A DNA stretch of 7,547 nucleotides from Treponema sp. (GTDB lineage Bacteria; Spirochaetota; Spirochaetia; Treponematales; Breznakiellaceae): contig JAITAI010000152.1 of NCBI GenBank assembly GCA_031284195.1, forward strand, positions 1 to 7,547, written 5' to 3'. This document shows, in pieces, positions 1 through 6,660 of this stretch; position 1 is the first letter of the stretch; every line of letters begins with the position of its first letter. The notes under the pieces are model-generated. The model was given only the letters and a program-made list of their open reading frames with translations. It did not search any database and was not told the origin of the DNA. The position numbers and the translations under genes are program-made.

Positions 1-347
1 GCCGAAAAGGCCGCCTCCCCTATGTTCTCCGGTTCCCAGAAACCTTCCAGGACCTTGGGTCAGGGGATGGAGTCCCGGATGTACTGAGCAAAACAGGTAC
101 TTTCCAGGGTCAGGACCTGCTGATAGCGGAACTCGACACCGAGGTCTGTTCCCCGGTCATCGGGTTTCAGCTCGGGGTCCCCCCGGCCCCCGCCGTTAAG
201 CCGGTAGAGATCCTCAAAGTCCGGGTACTTGAAGTTGCAGCAGTTGCGCTTTACATCGAGAAATTCCGCAGGTACCTAGAAACCCTCTGTTTGATATGGA
301 TAAAAATCTATACCGAAAAAGACGCCGGGCAAACCCTTAACAATGAA
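1..347 (-). pseudogene. Broken coding remnant of unknown family
   Basis: One minus-strand frame reads as plausible protein across this stretch but is cut by stops: TAG at 348-350, TAG at 276-278 and TGA at 60-62, all in the same frame. The segments between them look like real coding sequence, for example PGVFFGIDFYPYQTEGF before the second stop, then NCCNFKYPDFEDLYRLNGG, FRYQQVLTLESTCFAQYIRD, and KVLEGFWEPENIGEAAF after the third. No start codon or ribosome site precedes it. The frame runs on from the stop of the nuclease gene at 372, which may be coincidence. It continues off the left edge. I do not recognise the family. Use of both TAG and TGA as interruptions argues for decay rather than recoding. 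Confidence 0.5.
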
Positions 348-371
348 CTATTCCTCATGGTCTCTGGGGTT

Positions 372-977
372 TTACCATTCCTTGGGGGTATACCCTTGAG
401 CCTTGGGTTCGGTGATGGTAAAGGTTTCTCCTGAGGGTTCAAGGACGTAAAAACCGTTCTTGAAGGCGTAGGTCTTTACACTGTCGCTGATAACGACCCC
501 GGCAACAGCGCCCAGGTATGTTTGCCTGTCATGGTGTACATCAGCGTAGGACCTGAGTTTCTTCATACGCTCAACGTGATCGTTTATATCGCTGGTGTTG
601 GGCTTGGTCTTGATTTCCACAATCATAACCTTATCGCCGTTTTCCAGAAAGGCGTCAACCTCCAGGAATACACGGTTTTGCTCATCAGCAATTTTAATGT
701 CCCGGGATACCCTGGTAAAGGTGAAGTCCAATTCCTGAAATTTCGCCACCAGGTTCGGTACGACCATGTGTTCAACCATATCGCCGAAACGGTTGGTAAT
801 TTCCCCGATTCGTTTGTCCGTTTCTCTCATCTGCCGGTCGGTTTCTGCGCTCATGGCTTTTATCTGCCGGTCGGTTTCCCTTTGAGACTCCTTCAACTCC
901 ATCAAGGAGGCCCAGACTTTCTCAAAGGTGAGTCCTTCTCCAAAAGGAGGCGCTGCGGTCTCATGGGATACTCCCAT
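372..977 (-). CDS. PD-(D/E)XK nuclease-like protein with coiled-coil N-terminus (DUF3782-like)
   Basis: Predicted 201-residue protein. Residues 26-62 form a repetitive charged helix (ETDRQIKAMSA, ETDRQMR, ETDKRIG), probably a coiled coil. Residues 65-190 resemble a restriction-endonuclease-like fold: a helix around E69, then EVDAF (D108) and VEIKTK (E121, K123), which together give the D...ExK metal-binding signature. The C-terminus, ending TPKEW, looks complete. Proteins of this build are common in spirochaetes and cyanobacteria and are usually annotated DUF3782 or hypothetical; their substrate is not known to me. I chose the ATG at 975-977 because AAGGAG sits about 7 bases upstream; an ATG 19 codons earlier (1034) has no such site and would start upstream of the likely promoter. 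The gene stands alone. A nuclease-like role is inferred from the motif only. Confidence 0.8.
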   Translation of the reverse strand: MGVSHETAAPPFGEGLTFEKVWASLMELKESQRETDRQIKAMSAETDRQMRETDKRIGEITNRFGDMVEHMVVPNLVAKFQELDFTFTRVSRDIKIADEQNRVFLEVDAFLENGDKVMIVEIKTKPNTSDINDHVERMKKLRSYADVHHDRQTYLGAVAGVVISDSVKTYAFKNGFYVLEPSGETFTITEPKAQGYTPKEW

Positions 978-995
978 ATATGGCTCCTTATCAAA

Positions 996-1024
996 GATAT
1001 ACCACCTTTGGGTGTTTTGGACAA
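996..1024 (-). promoter_or_regulatory. Candidate sigma70 promoter of the PD-(D/E)XK gene
   Basis: On the minus strand, TTGTCC (1019-1024) and TATATC (996-1001) are separated by exactly 17 bases. The expected transcript start lies just before the AAGGAG ribosome site and the ATG at 977, giving a very short leader. This suggests that the nuclease gene can be transcribed independently of the riboswitch upstream. Based on sequence match only. Confidence 0.45.
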
Positions 1025-1103
1025 GAAATATCATGCCTCAGATTACCTGGCATTATAAAAAATCCACTGATTACGCGGATGTTTCATTCTCCAGCCCCTC
1101 TTA

Positions 1104-1132
1104 ATCGGTGAACATCTGTGTCATCGGTAGAC
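1104..1132. repeat. Degenerate short tandem repeat, ATC-GGTGA-type
   Basis: On the plus strand three units follow one another: ATCGGTGAAC, ATCTGTGTC and ATCGGTAGAC, a period of 9-10 bases. Nearby, at 1059-1083, AATCCACTGATTACGCGGAT has the same flavour. Short degenerate units of this kind (variants of CACCGATGA and CACGGATAA) occur between genes in many bacterial genomes. The stretch separates the cobalamin riboswitch from the nuclease gene and probably carries no protein. A 14-codon open frame with a modest ribosome site (1043-1087) overlaps this neighbourhood. Confidence 0.45.
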
Positions 1133-1194
1133 AGTTTTCTCTTTGTCTCACCTCAGATTGGGGAAAGGGTTCTCTTGAACAAGAAGGTTCATAA

Positions 1195-1315
1195 CGCCGA
1201 TACTCGTGAAACATCCTTGGCAGCCTGAGTCCGGCGCTCAGGGGATAGCCGGAACCCTTCACAGTTGCGAGACAGCGGGGGATTTTCACCCCCTTCCTCT
1301 GCAATACAAGGCTAA
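1195..1315 (-). ncRNA. Cobalamin riboswitch
   Basis: The minus strand carries the conserved core of the B12 aptamer in order: AGAGGAA (1294-1300); a GGGGG/CCCCC stem (1289-1293 with 1277-1281) enclosing the GGTGAAAATC signature (1281-1290); GCAACTGTGA (1259-1268); a CCGGC/GCCGG stem (1248-1252 with 1231-1235); and a B12-box-like GCCAAGGATG (1212-1221). CCTGAG (1237-1242) and CTCAGG (1224-1229) can form an alternative perfect hairpin that competes with the CCGGC stem. The flanking GCC and GGC segments can close the outer helix. Such elements repress B12 synthesis or uptake genes, or B12-independent isoenzymes, when cobalamin is bound. Here no recognisable gene of that kind follows. The exact outer boundaries are approximate; the identification itself is strong. 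Confidence 0.88.
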
Positions 1316-1347
1316 AACATGTTTAATAGATTCATGTTTTGATCAAA

Positions 1348-1373
1348 AGTATATACCCTCTGAAAAAAGTCAA
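1348..1373 (-). promoter_or_regulatory. Candidate promoter of the riboswitch transcript
   Basis: On the minus strand, TTGACT (1368-1373) lies upstream of TATACT (1348-1353) with a short 14-base gap. Shifting to the overlapping TACTTT (1346-1351) gives a 16-base gap. Transcription would start near 1340, about 25 bases before the aptamer core. It lies about 40 bases past the Hsp70 stop codon, in a T- and A-rich gap where I see no clear hairpin terminator for the Hsp70 operon. Confidence 0.45.
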
Positions 1374-1414
1374 GCATACTGGCGTTTTTTTCGTGATTTT
1401 TTGAGTATCCCCGG

Positions 1415-4135
1415 CTACCCTTCATCCTCCTCGAGACTGCTTATTTTCTGCAACAAAAACCGTTCATCTTCTTCACTCAAGGATTCCCCTTTAATCAGTT
1501 GCAGCGCCACGGTGAGATGTTTGGGGGGTTCGTAATAGATCATGATCCTTTGAATCCGATCCTCTACGGTGTGTGCAAAGTCTCGGCTTACCGGATTTAC
1601 TGCGCTTTCCCGCTGATCGCAGATCAAGCCCAGGGAAATCAGGGCAGATTCCCGGTTATTCCTGTTCAGAGTATGATTCTCCATGATTTCCAGGATCTTG
1701 TTCACCACCTCATGCAGATCCAAGGATCCGGGGGCTTTTTCGTTCCGCTGCAAAGCCACACCGATTCCCCATAAACTGCTCCGTAAAGATGCTTCATCTA
1801 TCCGGGTATAGATCCATTCGACCGCAGTTTGTGATACTGCATGGGCGTAGATGAGGGGATCCTCATACCGGCTGCCCTTATCATGAAAGGCACCCAAAGT
1901 TTCAAGCTGCTGGGTATTACCGAATAAGCCGATGTTCCGTATCGCCTCATTGATGGTGGTTACCCGGTCGCCGCCTATGGCGAGGAAAGCATGGTTAATT
2001 GCCGAAGTAATGGCAATGCACTGCTGTACCAGTTCTTGCTGATAGGGTTTATCCCACTGTGGAGCCAACTTTCGAGAGAGAACCAGCAATCGCTGTACAA
2101 AAAATTCATCCCGTTTCTGATGCTGCTGTTTTTTTAGTTCTGTTAGTATGACCAGAGCAAAATCACCAGGATTGCTGCAAGATGTGATAGTTTTAATACA
2201 TAGCTTAATTCTTTTACTGATACCATCGTTGCCACCTTTTCTTTTCTGCTGGCATAAGGCTGAGAGCTTGTCGATTTCATTCTTTGGAATCAAGGATGCT
2301 CCCTGTTTGGGGGCTATCAAGTACCGGGAATCAACCGTACTTCCTTTATCAATCGAGATAGTGGTGATCCCCTCTTCAAAACCGGTAGAGGCCCGGAAAG
2401 AGAGGATCTTATTACGGCTGAGGGTGAATTTAATAGAAACCGCCGCGCCGTTCTTATAGTATTTTTCAAAGGTCATTTCCCCAGAGGCAATGGTCGTATA
2501 CCCCCCTCCAGCGGTATCTTTTCTCCGTATGGGTATTTTAATTTTATGCTGATGAGGATCAATCGAAAAACCATCCAGGTCTTTTGACACAAAGGGAAGT
2601 TCGGAACCCGCGTCCACCAAGAGTTCATGGGATCCTCCCTTGGTTCCCAGATAGATGGCCTCATTTAATACGGTACTTCTCAACTGGATGCCGGAAGTAT
2701 TGCCCTTACTCACCGGTAATCCCATATCCGCTTCTCCGTATTTATGCAGGTAGTAATGATACACCGCAGCGCCCCGGGCAACTGCCTGGTCTGGATCCAG
2801 GGCAACAATGGGCTTAAAACCAAAAAACCGTTCAAGCCGCTCTTGGATTAGGTACAACTTGGACATGCCGCCGTTCAGCACCACCGCATCCACTACAACC
2901 TTATCAGTCTGTAATTTATGGGATGCCTTTTTCAACACATCCAATATGGGGTAGATAATAGTATTGATTGACGCTTCATCATGGATCGTATCAAAACGCT
3001 GGTAGTCTTGATACTGCAAGTGGTTGCCTAACAGGGGAGCAATGATCCTTTCAAATTGCTCCTTGGTAAAGGTATCATCATAGGCATAACCGTTGTGCAT
3101 ACGGCCGCCCACGGAACTTTCAATGATTTCATCTCCCCAGGTATCATCCTGGGTAGTGGATACTTGATCGTTTATATCTATTTTTAAATTTTCAGCATAG
3201 CTCAGTAACTGGGCCATTACTTCTTCTTTTTCCGCTTCTATCTTGTGAACGATGCCTGAGGTACGGCGGTATTGATTACAGTACCGCATATACATGTCTT
3301 GGGCCAGACATAAATCAAAATCATCTCCTCCAAGGCGGGTGTACCGGTTGGTGGCGATTTCATCCATTTGGAGCATCTCCGGGTTTTTATCATTCCGGCT
3401 TATGGTATGTAAGGTTATATCCAATGTTCCGCCTCCAATATCAAACACCAGGACTTTCTGCGGTTTTGAGGTGTCCAAAAGGTGGGAGGGTATTTCTCCC
3501 CTTTGCATTTGATTGAGTAAATCATACATCACCGCATTGGGTTCAGCCAGCAAGACCTGCCGCTTGCGTTTATCCCGGTTGACGAGGTCTATACCGGCAA
3601 GCCTTGCCGCCTCCACCGTGGCCTGACACATAGCCGCATCAAAACTGGCCGGTACGGTGATGATCACGTCCCGGATTTCCCGGTGATACACCCGCTTGAC
3701 TTCTGAGAGCAGGTGTCGGAGTATGTGGGCCGAGATAGCCTCAGGGGTTTTGTCTGGAACATCAGGACTGAGGCCGCTTACGCTGGTTTGTCCCATCTGG
3801 CTCTTTATCGAGCGGGCTACAAATTGGGGACGCATGGTATACTGCCGTTTGGCAAAATCCCCTACCAGGGGTTTCAAGTCACCCTTGCGGTCCTCCCGGT
3901 AATACACGCATGAGGGGAGCAACGGTTTTTTCACCTTAGATCCTTTGAAGCCGTCTGCGTGGGATGAGGAGCTTGAAAACACATCCTCATACCGGGAAAT
4001 ATCCACCACCTTATTCACAATGCCGCCGCTGAGGGTGAGATTGATGATGGCTAACACCGAATTAGTGGTCCCTAAATCAATGCCCACACATAGGTCGTCA
4101 TGATCCTCGGGGACCGTTTTTTCATCGTACATCAT
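1415..4135 (-). CDS. Hsp70-family chaperone with long helical C-terminal extension
   Basis: Predicted 906 residues, much longer than DnaK (about 640). The ATPase domain (about 15-465) is intact: phosphate-1 GIDLGTTNS (18-26), GDFAKRQ with K96, connect-1 ITVPASFDAAMCQAT (159-173), AEPNAV with E198, phosphate-2 FDIGGGTLDI (231-240), RLGGDDFD (267-274), adenosine motif LNGGMSKL (420-427) and connect-2 DPDQAVARGAAVY (447-459). Residues about 480-597 keep the outline of the substrate-binding beta domain (VDAGSELPF, IASGEMTF, KILSFRAS). The usual DnaK linker is not evident, and residues 615-906 form a long helical, HEAT-like region instead of the lid, reminiscent of large DUF3731-type Hsp70s. AGAGGAAG precedes the ATG at 4135; a second ATG follows directly. 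It overlaps the GrpE-like gene by 14 bases, implying coupled translation. A specialised ATP-driven chaperone or remodeller is inferred. Confidence 0.93.
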   Translation of the reverse strand: MMYDEKTVPEDHDDLCVGIDLGTTNSVLAIINLTLSGGIVNKVVDISRYEDVFSSSSSHADGFKGSKVKKPLLPSCVYYREDRKGDLKPLVGDFAKRQYTMRPQFVARSIKSQMGQTSVSGLSPDVPDKTPEAISAHILRHLLSEVKRVYHREIRDVIITVPASFDAAMCQATVEAARLAGIDLVNRDKRKRQVLLAEPNAVMYDLLNQMQRGEIPSHLLDTSKPQKVLVFDIGGGTLDITLHTISRNDKNPEMLQMDEIATNRYTRLGGDDFDLCLAQDMYMRYCNQYRRTSGIVHKIEAEKEEVMAQLLSYAENLKIDINDQVSTTQDDTWGDEIIESSVGGRMHNGYAYDDTFTKEQFERIIAPLLGNHLQYQDYQRFDTIHDEASINTIIYPILDVLKKASHKLQTDKVVVDAVVLNGGMSKLYLIQERLERFFGFKPIVALDPDQAVARGAAVYHYYLHKYGEADMGLPVSKGNTSGIQLRSTVLNEAIYLGTKGGSHELLVDAGSELPFVSKDLDGFSIDPHQHKIKIPIRRKDTAGGGYTTIASGEMTFEKYYKNGAAVSIKFTLSRNKILSFRASTGFEEGITTISIDKGSTVDSRYLIAPKQGASLIPKNEIDKLSALCQQKRKGGNDGISKRIKLCIKTITSCSNPGDFALVILTELKKQQHQKRDEFFVQRLLVLSRKLAPQWDKPYQQELVQQCIAITSAINHAFLAIGGDRVTTINEAIRNIGLFGNTQQLETLGAFHDKGSRYEDPLIYAHAVSQTAVEWIYTRIDEASLRSSLWGIGVALQRNEKAPGSLDLHEVVNKILEIMENHTLNRNNRESALISLGLICDQRESAVNPVSRDFAHTVEDRIQRIMIYYEPPKHLTVALQLIKGESLSEEDERFLLQKISSLEEDEG

Positions 4136-5162
4136 GTGCTTCCTCTTTTATCTCTTTTATCGTAGGACGGGACACGGGTATGTCTTTGTCCTTAAAATAC
4201 CAGCCCGGTGAAATGACTTCCACCTTTTTTACGGCACCGTCGCCTTCAAAGGGTGAGCCCCGGTAGCTGTAGTTTTCAATATCCTGACTCTTGACCGTCA
4301 TAACCGTACCGACCCGCAGGAGCGGATTGATGTCGCTGTCTTTTACAAACTGGATGAGTTTCCGTATCAAGATAGTAAGGCCGTTTATTTCTACCGGTAA
4401 TTCGTAACGGCGTTTTTTAAGCTCTTCCAAGCCAGCTTTGGTGGCGAATAGGCCATCCAGAATAAAACCATATTTCTCTGAATTCAATGCAGAAAAGAAG
4501 TTCACGATTTCCTGAGTTTTGCTTTCCTGGATTTGGCTTTCCAATTCGCTTTGCAGTTCTTCAAGCATCTCCTGGGTCCTGCGTAGCTGCGCTTCTTTAC
4601 GGGCAAGCTGCTGCTCAAAGCTCTCCGCGTTGGCTAGATCCTTTTTCCGTGCGCGGTATAGATCCTCTGCGATGTCAATAAGATCCAGCAGGCAATAGGC
4701 GGCATAGGCTCTACCCAGATACAGTATCTCCTTGGCGTGGGCCAGTTCTTGCAGTTGGGGATGATTTCCAAAAAGGGCCATCAGGATACATTGCATCTGG
4801 TTAGGGTGTCTATTCGGTGTAGCCAGATACTCCCGGAATTGCTTAAACGCATGGCTATCCCCTTTAAAACAATTAAACCCCACTTCTCCCATCTGCAGGG
4901 CGGTTTGTACGATCTGCTTTCGTTCAACTACCTTGAGGTTCATCTTCCGCAGCTTTTGAATTACTCGACGGCTTGTGTATTCTTCAGTCCCTATGCTGGT
5001 ATTCATCAGCTCCGCAATCTGCCAAGGTTCAAATTCAGGATGCAGACAATAGGTAGTCAACAGCACATTATCCGCCATGTACCTCTCTTTGTCATAGGTA
5101 ATCTTCCCCGTGCGCCGGGCTATCACCTCATCCAGTTTGTCTAGGATATCCTTAGGTATCAT
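4122..5162 (-). CDS. GrpE-like exchange factor with extra N-terminal domain
   Basis: Predicted 346 residues. Residues 1-165 are helical, of unknown type, with a possible helix-turn-helix-like stretch (EPWQIAELMN, 46-55, then RRVIQKLRKMNL, 65-76). Residues 168-215 are a long charged coiled coil. Residues 216-275 resemble the GrpE four-helix bundle (ILDGLF, GLEELKK, GLTILIRKLIQFV), and 281-338 resemble its beta wing, ending VEVISPGWYFKDKDIPVSRP, comparable to the GY...vlRPA ending of GrpE. GrpE proteins release ADP from Hsp70, and the gene directly upstream of an Hsp70 fits that role. The start is the ATG at 5160-5162 because AAAGGAG lies about 5 bases before it; the GTG six bases upstream would overlap that site. 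The GrpE assignment is inference from pattern and context, not a close match. Confidence 0.8.
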   Translation of the reverse strand: MIPKDILDKLDEVIARRTGKITYDKERYMADNVLLTTYCLHPEFEPWQIAELMNTSIGTEEYTSRRVIQKLRKMNLKVVERKQIVQTALQMGEVGFNCFKGDSHAFKQFREYLATPNRHPNQMQCILMALFGNHPQLQELAHAKEILYLGRAYAAYCLLDLIDIAEDLYRARKKDLANAESFEQQLARKEAQLRRTQEMLEELQSELESQIQESKTQEIVNFFSALNSEKYGFILDGLFATKAGLEELKKRRYELPVEINGLTILIRKLIQFVKDSDINPLLRVGTVMTVKSQDIENYSYRGSPFEGDGAVKKVEVISPGWYFKDKDIPVSRPTIKEIKEEAHDVR

Positions 5163-5177
5163 AAGCACTCCTTTACG

Positions 5178-6347
5178 TTATAGGGTATATATTTCGCCGT
5201 TCTCCGCATAGATGAACTGGCTTCTACAGGCAGCAGAAGCCATAAGCTCCGCTTCCAAACAATTAGCGGCCCCCTTATCATCATAACCGGTATGTACGAG
5301 GACGACCGTTTTAGGATTATGGGTGAGTATAAAGCGCTTTAACTCGCGATAGGTGGGATGCAAGGAAAAATCAATCTTTTTCCCATAAGATTGTGCATCA
5401 AGGCAAGGGTGCAAAGAGCCGGCGGCTTTCCGTCCAATCCACACCCAGGGGCCTTGACCAGGATTCGGGCACGTATAGTTCCAGGGCTTTAAGACCGGTA
5501 TGTTCAGCCGCTCCATTGTTTCTGCCAACACCAGTAATTGCCGGTCAATATACACCGGTACCGTAGGTACGCGTTTTTTTTCCATGCCCTCATTGATGAA
5601 CTGTAAAACCTCCCAGGCTTTGGTAAGTTGGGGGATCTCCAAATACATCGAATATCCGGCTTCTAATCTTTTTTTTATTGACTTCAGTTGCCGGCTTATC
5701 CTGGCAGAGGTATAGGATGGATGTTTTGCGTGAACCCCGCATATAATGATCGTATCAAATTGCACCTTATCCGGTAAGATATAGGGAGAGGTCAAGGCGC
5801 TGGGTTGACATGAAAAGTCCCCGGTGTAAAGGATACTTCGGTCAGGGGTTTGGATATGCACCATCGCCGCGCCGGGTATATGTCCTGCCTCATAGAAGGT
5901 AACGGTATAACCGGGCAGGGGAATTGCACGACAATACCCCTCAGTAATAATGGACCGGATTGCCTTATCGATCTGTATTTCTTCATATTCCCGTTGCCGG
6001 TCAGTCATGGTCCTGGCGTATGTACCTCCCCGGTCCCAGAGCATATAGGTAATCAGGGCTTTGGTGACAGGCGTGGCATAGATTCCCGCCCGGGTGCATA
6101 CCGAAGCCAGGTATCCCAGTTCTCCCACATGGTCATAGTGGCTATGAGATATAAAGATATGATTAATCTGCTGTAAGGACTCTAAGAAAGGGGGTTTTAA
6201 GATATAGGAAAATTGAGGAGAATAGACTCCATTGGGGGTTTTACCGCAATCCAAGAGGATATTTCGCTCATTTATTTGGAGGAAATAACAACTAGCCCCT
6301 ACTTCCTGGCCCCCTCCTAATGCAACAAACCGTATCCTGGTTTTCAT
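5178..6347 (-). CDS. Metallo-beta-lactamase-fold protein of the beta-CASP (CPSF/RNase J-like) type
   Basis: Predicted 389 residues. It begins with the classic opening LGGGQEVGASCYFLQ and LLDCG (D33). Metal-site motifs follow: SHSHYDHVG (H68, H70, D72, H73), EAGHIPGA (H156) and YTGDFS (D177). The beta-CASP insert (about 195-325) and the final motifs are recognisable: IDFSLHPTY with motif B H330, and VVLVHTG with motif C H352. Motif A, normally an acidic residue in E-S-T-Y-G, is replaced by IICGVHAKH (C203). Beta-CASP enzymes cut RNA, or less often DNA, as endo- and exonucleases; a nucleic-acid substrate is likely here but not shown. It is a single-domain protein without RNase J tail or KH domains. 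AGGGAA precedes the ATG. First gene of the operon, 15 bases before the GrpE-like gene. Confidence 0.9.
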   Translation of the reverse strand: MKTRIRFVALGGGQEVGASCYFLQINERNILLDCGKTPNGVYSPQFSYILKPPFLESLQQINHIFISHSHYDHVGELGYLASVCTRAGIYATPVTKALITYMLWDRGGTYARTMTDRQREYEEIQIDKAIRSIITEGYCRAIPLPGYTVTFYEAGHIPGAAMVHIQTPDRSILYTGDFSCQPSALTSPYILPDKVQFDTIIICGVHAKHPSYTSARISRQLKSIKKRLEAGYSMYLEIPQLTKAWEVLQFINEGMEKKRVPTVPVYIDRQLLVLAETMERLNIPVLKPWNYTCPNPGQGPWVWIGRKAAGSLHPCLDAQSYGKKIDFSLHPTYRELKRFILTHNPKTVVLVHTGYDDKGAANCLEAELMASAACRSQFIYAENGEIYTL

Positions 6348-6388
6348 GTTGTTCCCTACTTTTTTGCCTTACTTTAGGATAGTTTTTC

Positions 6389-6417
6389 AGTATAGTACAC
6401 TGTGCCGATATCCGATA
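6389..6417 (-). promoter_or_regulatory. Tentative promoter of the three-gene operon
   Basis: TATACT (6389-6394, minus strand) is a good -10 box about 40 bases before the ATG at 6347. The hexamer 17 bases upstream (TATCGG, 6412-6417) is a poor -35, so an activator or another sigma factor may be needed. A second candidate lies farther upstream: TTGTAA (6493-6498) with TTATAA (6469-6474), spacing 18. No CIRCE heat-shock operator is visible. Confidence 0.3.
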
Positions 6418-6477
6418 GAGGGTTCTTGCCCGTTTTCTCAAATTTCTCCTACCTCCAATTTTATACTTTTATAAAAC

Positions 6478-6507
6478 TTGACAGAATCAGCGTTACAAAT
6501 TTATAAT
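6478..6507 (+). promoter_or_regulatory. Consensus sigma70 promoter facing right
   Basis: TTGACA (6478-6483) and TATAAT (6502-6507) both match the consensus perfectly, with an 18-base spacer. It drives rightward transcription towards the open frames at 6577 and 6661, opposite to the Hsp70 operon. It overlaps the second candidate leftward promoter, so the two directions could interfere. Confidence 0.65.
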
Positions 6508-6576
6508 GCCGCTGGTTCTTGAGTTTTAGCCGGTTTCAGAATAAGGCTAAATAAGTATGGAAGCGAGGAGATGTCT

Positions 6577-6627
6577 ATGCTAGAGCGTTATATTTTGTTT
6601 ATGCTATCACCCCCTCCCCCCCTATAA
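6577..6627 (+). CDS. Possible 16-codon leader peptide
   Basis: A short open frame encoding MLERYILFMLSPPPPL is preceded by GAGGAG six bases before its ATG, the first good ribosome site after the consensus promoter. Its last codons are a proline run made from a C-rich tract (five C, T, seven C, 6610-6622), and the CACCCC at 6608-6613 can pair with GGGGTG at 6631-6636 just past its stop. Consecutive prolines stall ribosomes, so translation could affect the hairpin and the gene at 6661. It may equally be a chance frame. It shares the frame of the 6661 gene but is separated from it by TAA and TAG. Confidence 0.3.
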   Translation: MLERYILFMLSPPPPL

Positions 6628-6660
6628 ACCGGGGTGTTAGTTCACTAGCAGGAGGTTCTG

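Noticed and set aside
60..350. Stop-codon recoding in the left remnant
   Set aside because: Both TAG and TGA interrupt the frame, while intact genes here end normally with TAG, TGA and TAA; decay is simpler.
978..1034. Upstream start at 1034 for the nuclease gene
   Set aside because: No ribosome site there; AAGGAG is ideally placed for the ATG at 977, and the likely -10 box lies inside the longer version.
522..1058. Long plus-strand open frame opposite the nuclease gene
   Set aside because: It is the antisense of a gene with catalytic motifs, a ribosome site and a promoter; its protein has no recognisable features.
1043..1087. 14-codon frame MKHPRNQWIFYNAR after the riboswitch
   Set aside because: The upstream GAGG is plausible, but the frame is tiny and sits in repeat-like intergenic DNA; it may be the stub of a lost gene, so it is not listed as a gene.
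1101..1304. Minus-strand open frame of 67 codons
   Set aside because: It runs through the conserved core of the cobalamin riboswitch, which explains the sequence better than a protein.
1370..1414. Terminator after the Hsp70 gene
   Set aside because: There are T- and A-rich runs but I could not find a stable hairpin before them.
5163..5170. AGCACTC-like half of a CIRCE heat-shock operator before the GrpE-like gene
   Set aside because: The second half is absent, and the bases are explained by the AAAGGAG ribosome site and the coding start.
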